64,000 bases of DNA from Spirochaetales bacterium (GCA_016839055.1 JAEKNX010000002.1:124001-188000), one strand, 5' to 3'. Numbered from the stretch's first letter, positions 31,190 through 40,915 are shown. Numbers and translations: made by a program. The notes: generated by a model from the letters alone, not told the origin.

Positions 31190-33076
31190 ATGAGAGTTAA
31201 TGTGCCAAAAAATAGTACTATAAACCGAATAATTATTCTTACAGCCTTGTTATTATTGATTTTTGTATTTCCGGCATCGGGCCGCGCCGATGGTGTTGTA
31301 GATTCACGTTTTCTGAATATAACCAGAATTATCGATACATCTGATGGAGTTAAATATGCCGCGGCAATTAATGACGGATTTTTGGTGTCTTTCGACGGCG
31401 GAAAAAGCTGGCGCAAGCGGAATACCGGATTGCCCCGGAAGATTGTTTATCCCTTCTCCGATGAGGAGGTAGAGACCTTAACCTCAATAGGTTTCGATCC
31501 TAAGAATGAAACACGACTCATCTGTACTACAGCCTTCGGCCTATTTATATCTGAAAATTCGGGAAACAATTGGAAGTCAGTCAGCATCGGTGAGCCGGTT
31601 AGCGGTTCAAACTACCTTACAGGGGCCGCCTTGTCTCCTCATGACGATGATACCTACCTTATAGCAACCTCATTCAGCGGAATTTTTGAGACTATCAATG
31701 CCGGAGAAAGCTGGACCGAGATTGCCGAGAAGTCAATTATATATCGCGGGGCTGGCTTCAACGAAGAGATTGCCGGGGCCGTGTATTCTCCATTTGAACC
31801 GGGTGTAATCTATCTTGCATATTCGTTTGGTAATGGATTGTATCGAAGCAATTCGGATCGGAGCCGGTTTTCACGGATTGACGGCGGTCCTGACGGCGGG
31901 AGCATCAGGACCATTCAGTTTTCCGGAACAGAACTTGATGTATATTTTACCGCCGGAGTTTCATCTTACCGGCCGGGTTCGGAAAGCTGGTCGGCTTTCA
32001 GCCGCGGGGCAGAAAATAAGCTTCCGGGAGCAGCCCGGGCGGCAAGACTTAATACCGCCGCCGACCGAAAAGGTCTGTATATTGGTCCGTCACACGCAAA
32101 CGGCGAGAGGTTGAACTCTCATTTTGATTTCATGGAACGAAACGGACTTGATTCTCTGGTTATCGACATCAAGGATGATTATGGATATCTGACCTATGAT
32201 TCGGATCTGGAAATACCGGAGAAGATAGGCGCGGTCAAACCGCGGATTGATCTGCCCGCCCTTATAGAGCAGGCTCATGAGCGGGGTTTTTATATAATCG
32301 GGCGGATTGTTATTTTCAAGGATCAGCAGCTTTTTAATTACAATAACAATGAATACGCCTTATGGGATAAGTATGATGACGCGCCCTGGCGGTATCGTTT
32401 AAAGAATGTTGATGATGCCACCGGAGACGTTAGCTGGGAACAGCGTGAATACTGGGTAGACCCCTTCAATGAGCATGTCTGGCAGTATAATGCCGACATA
32501 GCCGATGAGCTCCAGAGGCTCGGTGTGGATGAGATCCAATTTGACTATATCAGGTTTCCCTCCGATGGTGATACCTCGAGGATTAAATTCCGGAGTAGAA
32601 GAGCGGGGATGTCTCGGATTAACGCGCTTGAATCTTTTTTCAGGCTTGTCCGCGAAAGCGTTCATGTGCCGATAAGTACCGATCTCTACGGGTTTAATTC
32701 ATACTACCGTATGGGCAACTGGATTGGGCAGAATATTGAGATGCTGGCCGAATATATCGACGTTATCTGTCCAATGTATTATCCGTCTCACTTCCCCAGA
32801 AATTTCATGAAAGAGGTTCCCTATATAGAGAGGGCGGAGAAAATTTACTATGAGGGAACACTCCGCGCTCGGGAAATTGTCGCCGGACGGAGCCTAATAA
32901 GACCCTATGTTCAGGCCTTCCTGCTTCCCTCTGAATACTACATGGAGGAGCCTGAGTATCAGGAATATCTACTCAGACAGCTCAAAGGATGCCGTGACGC
33001 TGATTCTTCAGGATGGCTGCTATGGAATATGTCCAACCGCTATTACATGGTTCCTGAACCACTTGGCGGTCGTTAG
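31190..33076 (+). CDS. Exported BNR-repeat / DUF4015 glycosidase-like protein
   Basis: 628 residues. It has an N-terminal signal/anchor segment (INRIIILTALLLLIFVFPASGRA), then about 270 residues of beta-propeller repeats like sortilin and photosystem II assembly factors (GFLVSFDGGKSWRKRNTGL, LFISENSGNNWKSV, GIFETINAGESWTEI). A C-terminal TIM-barrel-like DUF4015 domain follows (about 295-628; LDSLVIDIKDDYGYLTY, GVDEIQFDYIRFPSDG), where the acidic residues resemble glycoside-hydrolase active sites. The substrate is unknown. ATG 31190 or an in-frame GTG at 31202, eight bases after GAGAG, could be the start. Confidence 0.75.
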   Translation: MRVNVPKNSTINRIIILTALLLLIFVFPASGRADGVVDSRFLNITRIIDTSDGVKYAAAINDGFLVSFDGGKSWRKRNTGLPRKIVYPFSDEEVETLTSIGFDPKNETRLICTTAFGLFISENSGNNWKSVSIGEPVSGSNYLTGAALSPHDDDTYLIATSFSGIFETINAGESWTEIAEKSIIYRGAGFNEEIAGAVYSPFEPGVIYLAYSFGNGLYRSNSDRSRFSRIDGGPDGGSIRTIQFSGTELDVYFTAGVSSYRPGSESWSAFSRGAENKLPGAARAARLNTAADRKGLYIGPSHANGERLNSHFDFMERNGLDSLVIDIKDDYGYLTYDSDLEIPEKIGAVKPRIDLPALIEQAHERGFYIIGRIVIFKDQQLFNYNNNEYALWDKYDDAPWRYRLKNVDDATGDVSWEQREYWVDPFNEHVWQYNADIADELQRLGVDEIQFDYIRFPSDGDTSRIKFRSRRAGMSRINALESFFRLVRESVHVPISTDLYGFNSYYRMGNWIGQNIEMLAEYIDVICPMYYPSHFPRNFMKEVPYIERAEKIYYEGTLRAREIVAGRSLIRPYVQAFLLPSEYYMEEPEYQEYLLRQLKGCRDADSSGWLLWNMSNRYYMVPEPLGGR

Positions 33077-34275
33077 TCATTTTTTCTGATTTCTGAATCT
33101 CCGAGAAGGCTGGCCTTGGTTATCTTGTTTCCCTTTCTTTTTATTTTGAAAACCGCCTTTTCTACCCGTTTCTTTTTTTCGAAATTATTCTCGAATAGTT
33201 CCGGCTGTTCGGGAGTGTTTTCGGGTTCGAGCGACATGAGACCTGTTCCTATGAGTCTTATCGTTTCGGAGCCGTTCCATTTTGCGTTAAGAAGTTCTAT
33301 GCTGCTCTTGTAGATCTCCTCAGACGAGCCTATGTAATGGGTGAACGTCTTCTGGGCTGTAGTAGAGCTGAAATCAGAGAACCTGAGCTTAATGCAGACT
33401 GTCCGGCTCTTTTTATGCTCCTTCATAGCCCTGAACATGATGTGATCTGAGAGTTCAAGCAGTATCTTTTCGAGTACATCCCTGTCGTTCACATCAACCT
33501 GAAAGGTTGTCTCATTGCTTATTGAATTGCTCTTGGATTTGGTGCTGTACATATCAATATCAATTCCGCGACAGGCTCGGAACAGAAAGCTTCCGGCCGA
33601 TTTACCGAAGATGCTGGTCAAAGAGGCTTCATTGAAACCGCGTAGGGCAGGTATGGAGTTGATGTTCAGATCATTGAGTCTTTCGAGGGTTTTTTTACCC
33701 AGCCCCCAGATGTCTTTCAGATCCAGCCTGTCGAGAAAGTCGAGCTCTTCTCCCTTTTTTACTATACAGAGACCGTCGGGTTTGCCGTAATCCGAGGCGA
33801 GTTTCGCGAGAAATCTGCTGTGCGCCGCTCCAATTGATATGGTCAGGCCGGTACGTTCTCTGATTGTGCTTTTAATGAGCATGCCGGTTTCAGTTATACT
33901 TCCGAAAAGTCTATCAGTGCCGGTCATATCGAGGAATGCCTCATCTATGGATATCTGGCATATCTCCGGGGTGAACTCGGTGAATATTTCCATTATCTCC
34001 GCTGAGACCTCCTGATAGAGCTTCATCCTGACCGGCAGGAAAACAGCATCGGGGCAGAGTCGTTTTGCTATTGAAATAGGCATTGCCGAATGAACTCCGA
34101 ATTTTCTTGCCTCATAGGAACAGGCGGAAACGACCCCTCTGCCGCCTGGAGAGGCTCCAATTATAACCGGTTTTTTCAGATATTTGGGATTTTCCCGCTG
34201 CTCGACAGCTGCGTAGAAAGCGTCGAGATCGACATGAAATATCCTTTTTTCAAAATCTTTATTATCAGTTTGCAT
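33073..34275 (-). CDS. dinB: DNA polymerase IV (Y family)
   Basis: 400 residues. Catalytic metal residues are in IFHVDLDAFYAAVEQ near residue 13 and ISIDEAFLD near residue 105; SCSYEARKFGVHSAMP and the helix-hairpin-helix LKDIWGLGKKTLERLNDL are family-typical. It copies damaged DNA with low fidelity. The C-terminus is longer than average and basic (EKKKRVEKAVFKIKRKGNKITKA) and lacks an obvious beta-clamp pentapeptide, apart from QPELFE, which may serve. It overlaps the gene upstream by 11 bases. No LexA box was found near it. Confidence 0.92.
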   Translation of the reverse strand: MQTDNKDFEKRIFHVDLDAFYAAVEQRENPKYLKKPVIIGASPGGRGVVSACSYEARKFGVHSAMPISIAKRLCPDAVFLPVRMKLYQEVSAEIMEIFTEFTPEICQISIDEAFLDMTGTDRLFGSITETGMLIKSTIRERTGLTISIGAAHSRFLAKLASDYGKPDGLCIVKKGEELDFLDRLDLKDIWGLGKKTLERLNDLNINSIPALRGFNEASLTSIFGKSAGSFLFRACRGIDIDMYSTKSKSNSISNETTFQVDVNDRDVLEKILLELSDHIMFRAMKEHKKSRTVCIKLRFSDFSSTTAQKTFTHYIGSSEEIYKSSIELLNAKWNGSETIRLIGTGLMSLEPENTPEQPELFENNFEKKKRVEKAVFKIKRKGNKITKASLLGDSEIRKND

Positions 34276-36391
34276 TGCTGTAGTGCTTAATTATTGTTTT
34301 ACGGTAATCGATTGAATATATATTATCAAGAATTCTCTGTTTATCAATATAAACAGGATATTCGGCTGATATCGTATAATCCAGCTCGGCTGCCCTGTTC
34401 AGAGTCAGGCTGAATTCCAGGGGGACGGGAGGATTTTTACCGATGTATACTTCCAGTATCTTACGGGAAGGAAACCATGTCGCAGGATAGCTGCTCTCGA
34501 AGAGGGTAATACTGTCATCGGAGTGCATTAAAATATTTATTTTCTCCGGGGCCTCCGGCATATTGATTATGGTTTTTACAATCTTTCGGTTAAGAAAGGC
34601 CTCCGATTCAACATTTATATCCAGGACATCAATGTTGTCTCCGGAAGGAAGAATGCTGATGAGAAGATCTTCCTCATGAATACCGGGTATCTGCGCCGGA
34701 CTCTCAATGAGGATAATATCAGTCTGTCCTTCTTCAATCAGCTTTGTAATGGTAACCGGCTGCGGGTTAGATTCATCAAAGGGTGAGTATGTAAGAATAA
34801 GAATTAGGAATCCCGCCGAGACTACGGAAAAGAAGACGGGAGCAAATCTGGTGATTCTTTTTGATGGATGAGAGAGCATGTCGAGCCGTATTGACGCCAG
34901 AATAAACGGCAGGAGAATTAAGGCAAAAAGAAGATTGCCCTTAACTGGAGACAAGGTTATGAGTTCAATTACTTTTAGTGAATTAAGAAGGAAGATCTCG
35001 ACAAGACCGTAAACTATCCAAACCGCCGATATTAACAGAAAGAGAAGCTTGACCACCGGCCTCCGAAAGATCGTAAAAAGGAAGATGAAACAAAGGGGCC
35101 ATAAGGCAAAAATTGACAACGACAGATCGATTAAAGTCAGGACGAAAAGAGATATGACCAGAAAAAAGATTGCCGAAATGGAATAAAAGCTGCCGCGTTT
35201 TGAGAACGGAAGTTTGAGAAGAAGCCTGACAAATAGTGAATAAGCAAGCAGTGTGAGGGAAAGCTTGAACACAAAAAAAGGAAGAGTGTAATACTTCCAG
35301 AGGCTGGGAAATTTCAACCCCTGAAGAAGCGTACTTATTAATAAACTGCTTACTGCCAGCAGTCCGAATATGAATCCGAAAAGCACGGGAATAATCCAAA
35401 AGTTCTTGAACAGACTCCTCATATACCAGCCGAAATGCCGCCGCCGGAAAATAGGGAAAATCATAAGCAGCATGAGAAGGAGGATGTATACGAGCAGATA
35501 CTGCTGTTCACTCAGGCTGAAAAGATAATGATCGTCCCAGTCAGGCGGAAAGCCTCCGGAGCGAGAGCTTATCAGTAAATTGTAAAAATTTATCATCTGC
35601 TCAGAACTTATGAGTCTGCCGTTTTCGGCGGCCTCAGATGCTGAGCCGGTTGAAGTGAAATCCGTGATCTCGATTGATGGATATCCTTCGGACAGATAAT
35701 CTGCGAGGAGGCTGTTGTCTTCGGCAGCCGAGAGTCGGAATAGAATTGATTCTATATTTGAATGGTAATATGGAATTGCCGCACCTTTTAAGGCGTCGCC
35801 GATACTGTCAAAAAGCCAGAAAGGGGTGGAATATCCGTTAGCCCCCGACACGAGCCTGAATGCGGTCGGCAGGTTTTTGAAATTGAAATAAATAAAGGCA
35901 GTGGATTCTTCGGGATAGTAGGTCTCGAGGAAATTGCGCGAACCCAAAGGATACTGCTCGCCGCTCCCGTGTTCGGCCCCGAGAAACACAAACCTCATGC
36001 TTAGTTGAGGTTTGTGTTTAGAATAGTATTCTATAAGCTGAAGCGCGGCGGCCATTCCGTAACTGCCGTTATACCGGTCGATCGTGGCGCCCGGCATGTC
36101 TACGGGAATAATTGTTATAAGTGTATTTTTTAATAGTCCCGGTATCTCAGCATCAATGTAGGATGAAAAGGAATGATAACCCGCGGTGTCGTCAAAGTTA
36201 ATAACGGCGTAATTTATATTTAGTTCATCCAGCTTCATGCTGATATGTTTGAATGCCGCCTTTTCATTCGTCGAACCTTCAATTCTAGGAAAGAGCTTGG
36301 AAAAATCTTCAATATCGTTTATTATAGATTCTGCAGAAATAATGGTTGCAGCCAACATGAGTACAGTAAGAAAGAATAATATTCTTTTCAT
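34265..36391 (-). CDS. M28-peptidase-like membrane protein with degenerate metal site
   Basis: 708 residues from the ATG at 36391 (a TTG lies 24 bases upstream). A signal peptide precedes a domain of about 280 residues that follows the M28 aminopeptidase pattern (YNGSYGMAAALQLIEYY; MRFVFLGAEHGSGEQYPLGSRNF). The usual zinc residues are changed: HxD is IPVD, DDN is RYN and the Glu-Glu pair is Glu-His. About ten membrane helices (320-560) and a C-terminal extracytoplasmic domain follow. It probably binds rather than cleaves, perhaps in envelope assembly. It overlaps dinB and shares a 25-base promoter gap with the nitroreductase. Confidence 0.65.
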   Translation of the reverse strand: MKRILFFLTVLMLAATIISAESIINDIEDFSKLFPRIEGSTNEKAAFKHISMKLDELNINYAVINFDDTAGYHSFSSYIDAEIPGLLKNTLITIIPVDMPGATIDRYNGSYGMAAALQLIEYYSKHKPQLSMRFVFLGAEHGSGEQYPLGSRNFLETYYPEESTAFIYFNFKNLPTAFRLVSGANGYSTPFWLFDSIGDALKGAAIPYYHSNIESILFRLSAAEDNSLLADYLSEGYPSIEITDFTSTGSASEAAENGRLISSEQMINFYNLLISSRSGGFPPDWDDHYLFSLSEQQYLLVYILLLMLLMIFPIFRRRHFGWYMRSLFKNFWIIPVLFGFIFGLLAVSSLLISTLLQGLKFPSLWKYYTLPFFVFKLSLTLLAYSLFVRLLLKLPFSKRGSFYSISAIFFLVISLFVLTLIDLSLSIFALWPLCFIFLFTIFRRPVVKLLFLLISAVWIVYGLVEIFLLNSLKVIELITLSPVKGNLLFALILLPFILASIRLDMLSHPSKRITRFAPVFFSVVSAGFLILILTYSPFDESNPQPVTITKLIEEGQTDIILIESPAQIPGIHEEDLLISILPSGDNIDVLDINVESEAFLNRKIVKTIINMPEAPEKINILMHSDDSITLFESSYPATWFPSRKILEVYIGKNPPVPLEFSLTLNRAAELDYTISAEYPVYIDKQRILDNIYSIDYRKTIIKHYSNAN

Positions 36392-36416
36392 TATGGATAC
36401 AATAAGGGAAATCAAT

Positions 36417-36953
36417 ATGATTCGTCAAGATTTAAAAATAGATATACTTCCGGCAATAAGTGATTATATGACAGTCCGGAACTTCAAAGATGAGATGGTT
36501 TCTGATGATATCATTAACAGTATTCTGGAAGCAGGACGTGCTGCGCCCTCGGCGAAAAATAGACAGGCCTGGCGGTTTGTTTTTATTACTGATGAAATAG
36601 TCAGGAAACGGCTTGAGTCCGCGGCTTACGGACAGGAACACATTGGAAGCGCTCCGGTTATTATGGCTCTCGGGACTACTAATGTCGATTACCGGATGCC
36701 GAACGGCCAGCTATCCTATCCTATCGATCTTAGTTTTGCCGCCGCGTTCATGATTCTGCAGGCTCAGAACGCCGGACTCGGCAGCTGTGTTGTCACAACC
36801 TATGACGAAGCTGAAGTGAAGGAAATACTTACGGTTCCCTATTCAATGAGGATTCCGATGCTTATAGCTATGGGGTATCCTGAAAATGAGGACGAAGCTC
36901 CGGTTTGTAACCGGAAGAGCCTTTCGTCCATCATATCCAAAAATCATTGGTGA
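36417..36953 (+). CDS. Nitroreductase-family flavoprotein
   Basis: 178 residues from the ATG at 36417 with AAGGGAA upstream. TVRNFKDEMVSDDIINSILEAGRAAPSAKNRQAWRF is the FMN-binding start of the family and LGSCVVTTYDEAEVKEIL the later conserved part; MGYPENEDEAP is also typical. It would use FMN and NAD(P)H to reduce nitro compounds, quinones or similar acceptors; the physiological substrate is unknown. Longer upstream frames would run into the divergent gene and are not supported. Confidence 0.85.
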   Translation: MIRQDLKIDILPAISDYMTVRNFKDEMVSDDIINSILEAGRAAPSAKNRQAWRFVFITDEIVRKRLESAAYGQEHIGSAPVIMALGTTNVDYRMPNGQLSYPIDLSFAAAFMILQAQNAGLGSCVVTTYDEAEVKEILTVPYSMRIPMLIAMGYPENEDEAPVCNRKSLSSIISKNHW

Positions 36954-36968
36954 TTGAAACAAACGTTT

Positions 36969-38069
36969 TTAGTCTTCAAGACTGAAATGCAGGCTGTTTT
37001 TTGTTTCAAACCGCTGCTGACCGAGTTCAATCAGTCTGTCCAGTAGCAGCGGGTAGGGCAGTCCTCCTGCTTCACACATCTTTGAGAACATGCTTATGCT
37101 CGTGAATCCGGGGATTGTATTAACCTCGTTCAGAAGTAGTTTGCCGCTCTTTCGGTCTATAAAGAAATCAACCCTCGCCATCCCCTCTATTCCGGCAGCT
37201 GAATATGCTTTCACCGCGGTTTTCCGGACTCTATCTGTCATCTCAGGCGGAAGATCCGCGGGAATGATCAGCGCGGCGCCGTTTTCATCGATATATTTTG
37301 CTTCATAGTCATAAAAATCATGGGTTGGGGCAACTTCTCCCGGCGCGAATGACAGAGGGTTCATGTTGCCGATTACCGAGCATTCCACCTCACGCGCGTC
37401 AACAGCGGGTTCAATCATCACGCGGTTGTCGAAACGGAGGGCCTTTCTGACGGCTATCTCGAGTTTATCCGCAGTATTTACCTTGCTTATACCTACCGAA
37501 GAGCCGGCTCTGACGGGTTTGATGAATACCGGATACCCGAAACGGCTGTCAATATCCAGGGCGAATGTCTGAAACGAGAAGTCTTTGGAATCAGCCTGCT
37601 CGGAATTGAGGGATGCGAAGGGTACGGTATCAAGGCCCTCGTAAAGCCAGATTTTCTTTATTATTTCCTTATCCATGCCTACCGAGCTTCCCATCACCCC
37701 CGCGCCGGCATAGGGTAGATCGGAGAGCTCAAGAAGTCCTTGAATTGTTCCGTCTTCTCCGAATGTTCCGTGCAGCACCGGGAAAACAAAATCAATTTCC
37801 ATTTTGTCTCCACATGCAGAAAAACCCACGCCGGGAATGACTGATACAAGCATGGATTCATCTACGGCAATATTTAGTACTCCGCCTGCCTTCAGTTCCT
37901 GAAGCGCTTCGGGCTGAAGATACCATTTTCCGTTCTTTTCAATGCCTATCATCAGAATGGAATATTTCTCCGGATCCAGATGTGTCGCAACTGAAGCCGC
38001 CGACATCTTTGAAACTTCATGTTCTCCTGATTTTCCGCCGTAAAGTATACATATATTCTTTTTAGTCAT
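36969..38069 (-). CDS. ddl: D-alanine--D-alanine ligase
   Basis: 366-residue ATP-grasp enzyme that makes the D-Ala-D-Ala end of the peptidoglycan stem. ILYGGKSGEHEVSKMSAASV (8-27) is the first substrate loop, LHGTFGEDGTIQGLLEL the second, and FIKPVRAGSSVGISKV and LLNEVNTIPGFTSISMFSKM hold the ATP and magnesium residues. Tandem murE and murD are elsewhere in the window, so the wall pathway is dispersed. It converges with the nitroreductase with 15 bases between them. Confidence 0.95.
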   Translation of the reverse strand: MTKKNICILYGGKSGEHEVSKMSAASVATHLDPEKYSILMIGIEKNGKWYLQPEALQELKAGGVLNIAVDESMLVSVIPGVGFSACGDKMEIDFVFPVLHGTFGEDGTIQGLLELSDLPYAGAGVMGSSVGMDKEIIKKIWLYEGLDTVPFASLNSEQADSKDFSFQTFALDIDSRFGYPVFIKPVRAGSSVGISKVNTADKLEIAVRKALRFDNRVMIEPAVDAREVECSVIGNMNPLSFAPGEVAPTHDFYDYEAKYIDENGAALIIPADLPPEMTDRVRKTAVKAYSAAGIEGMARVDFFIDRKSGKLLLNEVNTIPGFTSISMFSKMCEAGGLPYPLLLDRLIELGQQRFETKNSLHFSLED

Positions 38070-38240
38070 TAAAGCCTTCTTTTATAGATAAATAAATGTC
38101 ATTATAATGAGTAAAGGAAAATTTGTAAATTGAGCCTTTTAAAAAATCGGTTATTGTTAAAAAGGCCGGGGAGTGGATTCAGTAATCATCAGATACACTG
38201 CTGTTGAACAATGCGCTGAAAACTCCATCTATATCTATGT

Positions 38241-38274
38241 CGGAATTCCGGTAATCACTGATCCCGGAATTCCG
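38241..38274. repeat. Double-palindrome inverted repeat before the AI-2E-type gene
   Basis: Two copies of CGGAATTCCG, extended to 11-base arms CGGAATTCCGG (38241-38251) and CCGGAATTCCG (38264-38274), surround 12 bases. It ends 22 bases before the ATG. Each arm is itself a palindrome. It could be an operator for a two-dimer protein or an RNA hairpin in the leader. Confidence 0.5.
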
Positions 38275-38296
38275 TAAATTATTCACGGAGTTTTAA

Positions 38297-39355
38297 ATGA
38301 TTAACAAAAAGATGGTCCGGAGTAGAATTGATCCGGCACTCTGGATTTTTTTATTATACCTTGCAGGTGTCGGGTTATTATACCGTTTTTCCCCTGTCAT
38401 CACCGGCGCCCTTATTCTCGGATTGTATCTGTCCATGATCATAATGGTGCCGGCACGATTTATTGCAAGGATAAAATTTATAAATGAGCGAGCATCGCTC
38501 ATTATCTCATCTGTCCTGGTCTTTGCTCTTCTTGTTATCACGATATATCAGGTTTTTCCAATAGTAATTGAAGAGGCCGGAAAGCTTTTCAGGACTCTGG
38601 CTGAAGAAGATATCTCTATTTCCGGAATCGCGTTACAGCTCCCTGATTCTCTAAGAGAGATTATTTATGATGAGAGGCTTGTTAAAATATTAAATGAGCA
38701 GCTCTCAAGAATTGTAACCGCGTTTTCTACCTTCGGAATGAAGCTGCTGAATACAGGTATCCAGAATATTCCAAATGCCGTCACAGCCTTCATAGTTTTT
38801 ATCATCGCAGCTACTTATCTAACTTCCCTCAAACCAGTTTTTCGGGATAACCTCTGGAGATTTTTCCCGTCTTCAACGAGGGGTAAATCGATAAGATTTG
38901 TAACAAGCTACTATGGCAGCATAAAGGCCTTCATAAGCGGTCAGCTGATTATTGCTCTGGTAGTAGGGCTTATTATTGGAATTGGAATGAGCATAGCAGG
39001 TATTCCTTATGCAGTCTTTCTGGGGTTTCTTGCAGGCATTACGAACTTTATCCCGTTCTTCGGGGTAATAATCACAGCTATTCCCGCAATTTTTCTCGGG
39101 CTTGCAAACTTCGGCCTGTTCGGTCTGCTCCGGGTAGCTATAGTTCTTATCCTGGCAAACCAGATTGAGTCATGGGTTCTCTCTCCGAAAATACAGGGGG
39201 ACAGGATGGAACTCAACTGGTTTGTGATTCTGCTCGGAATACTGCTGTTTGGAGGACTCTTTGGAATAATCGGAGTCCTGTTTGCTGTTCCTATAATGGT
39301 TTTCATTAAAAACTTCTGGATAAGCTATGTGCAGGAAGCCTTCAGGCGCATGTAA
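38297..39355 (+). CDS. AI-2E / PerM-family transporter
   Basis: 352-residue inner-membrane protein with about eight helices. IPYAVFLGFLAGITNFIPFFGVIITAIPAIFLGL and NQIESWVLSPKIQGDRMELNWFVILLGILLFGGLFGIIGVLFAVPIMVFIK are the conserved late blocks of the UPF0118 family. Members export autoinducer-2 or act as sodium-proton antiporters; the sequence does not separate these. ATG at 38297 with CGGAG. It is a single gene ending two bases from the convergent murE. Confidence 0.88.
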   Translation: MINKKMVRSRIDPALWIFLLYLAGVGLLYRFSPVITGALILGLYLSMIIMVPARFIARIKFINERASLIISSVLVFALLVITIYQVFPIVIEEAGKLFRTLAEEDISISGIALQLPDSLREIIYDERLVKILNEQLSRIVTAFSTFGMKLLNTGIQNIPNAVTAFIVFIIAATYLTSLKPVFRDNLWRFFPSSTRGKSIRFVTSYYGSIKAFISGQLIIALVVGLIIGIGMSIAGIPYAVFLGFLAGITNFIPFFGVIITAIPAIFLGLANFGLFGLLRVAIVLILANQIESWVLSPKIQGDRMELNWFVILLGILLFGGLFGIIGVLFAVPIMVFIKNFWISYVQEAFRRM

Positions 39356-39357
39356 TC

Positions 39358-40884
39358 TTATCTGAACATCGAAGTCAGTATTTCGACGGCGACTTCTTCT
39401 TCGTCCCAGGGGCGGGGCCCGTCCGCGTATATAATGCTGCTCTCGTGTCCCTTCCCTAGCATTACTACAGTATCGCCGGCCTCAGCAATCGAGAACGCCT
39501 TCTGGATCGCTTCTCTGCGGTCCGGAATGAGAAACAGATTTGAGTCTTCCTCGAGCTGAATACTTCGCACGGCATTTTTCGCGCCGCCTGCAATTTCCCT
39601 GATGATATTCATGCCATCGTCCCCGCGCGGGTCCTCGTCTGTCAGCACAAGAATGTCTGCATAACCGGCCGCTATTTCGCCCTGTTCGGGGCGCTTCTCA
39701 ATGTCGCGCTCTCCTGCCGATCCGAATACGGCGATGAGCCGGCCCGCTGTCTGCTGCCGAAGGTCGGGGAAGAGTTTTCGAAAGGATCCCGGAGTGTGGG
39801 CGTAGTCAATTAGGGCTGTAAAGTCCTGACCGCAGGACAGGACTTTCATCCTTCCCTTGACGGCCGCAAGTTCCGGCAGAAAGGCCGCGAGTTTTTCAGC
39901 CGGTACAGCTTCAAGAACATGCACTGCGGCGAATGCTTCAAGTGCATTTTCAATATTAAATAGTCCCGGCATGCTTATACTGCTTCGGAAACTCTTTTTT
40001 TCGCCGGCACCCTTATTTATATTTATCGTAAATGACGAGCCCCCGGTTGCTGCTATAATTTCACTCGCATAGAAGTCAGCCCCTTCGTCCTTCAGGCTGC
40101 AGGTGAACACCTTCTGCCCTGCGGCCTTTATGAAATAGTCCGCGTTCTCATCGTCCAGGTTTACAATGCCGAAAGAATTATCATCCCTAAGCTTCCTGAA
40201 AAGGTTGGCCTTATCATTCCTGTACTGCTGGAGACTGCCGTGAAATTCGAGATGTTCATGGCTCAGATTTGTGAAGACGGCGGCGTTGAATGAGACATCA
40301 CCGAGCCGGTTATTAATGGGCGAGAGGCCGTGTGAGGTAGATTCAATGACAGCGTGGGTTTTGCCGCTGCTGTGCATCTCTGAGAGCATCATGTTTATCT
40401 CGACTGCCTCAGGAGTTGACTGCCTGTATGGATTCTTCTCGATTGTGTTTTTAATTTTACATGCGGCGGTTGATATGAAGCCGCTCTTCTTTCCGGACAT
40501 CTCGAGCAGCTGATCGATGAAATATACGGTAGAGGTCTTGCCGTCGGTTCCTGTTACACCGACTGTTACAAGTTTGTCAGAGGGGTGATTATAGAAGGCC
40601 GACGCTGCAGGCGAGATTGCCCTGCGGGTGTTGTCGGTCAATATAAATACCGCATTATCTGAAGTCGGAGTCTCCGGCTCAGAATAGAGAACTGCCGAGG
40701 CGCCCTGTTCAAGTGCCCGGCCTATGTAATCGTGGCCGTCCACGTGGAGACCCGGCAGGGCAATGAAGAGGAATCCTTCTTCAACATTCCGTGAATCATA
40801 GGCAATTCCGGTTATTAACGGATCGCCTTCAGTTTTATTTATAATATTGATTTTGCCGGTTAAAGCTGATAGTCTTTTCTGCAT
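39358..40884 (-). CDS. murE: UDP-MurNAc-tripeptide synthetase
   Basis: 508-residue Mur ligase that adds the third residue of the peptidoglycan stem. ITGIAYDSRNVEEGFLFIALPG (24-45) is the uridine-binding start, VTGVTGTDGKTST the ATP loop, and HAVIESTSHGLSPINNRLGDVSFNAAVFTNLSHEHLEFHG the catalytic centre. The residue that picks the third amino acid lies in LTDEDPRGDDG near residue 415. It differs from the DNPR of diaminopimelate enzymes, which fits a diamino acid such as ornithine or lysine, but this is inference. It diverges from queD with 31 bases between. Confidence 0.93.
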   Translation of the reverse strand: MQKRLSALTGKINIINKTEGDPLITGIAYDSRNVEEGFLFIALPGLHVDGHDYIGRALEQGASAVLYSEPETPTSDNAVFILTDNTRRAISPAASAFYNHPSDKLVTVGVTGTDGKTSTVYFIDQLLEMSGKKSGFISTAACKIKNTIEKNPYRQSTPEAVEINMMLSEMHSSGKTHAVIESTSHGLSPINNRLGDVSFNAAVFTNLSHEHLEFHGSLQQYRNDKANLFRKLRDDNSFGIVNLDDENADYFIKAAGQKVFTCSLKDEGADFYASEIIAATGGSSFTININKGAGEKKSFRSSISMPGLFNIENALEAFAAVHVLEAVPAEKLAAFLPELAAVKGRMKVLSCGQDFTALIDYAHTPGSFRKLFPDLRQQTAGRLIAVFGSAGERDIEKRPEQGEIAAGYADILVLTDEDPRGDDGMNIIREIAGGAKNAVRSIQLEEDSNLFLIPDRREAIQKAFSIAEAGDTVVMLGKGHESSIIYADGPRPWDEEEVAVEILTSMFR

Positions 40885-40915
40885 AGTTACTCGTATTATA
40901 TCTAACGGGGGAAAG

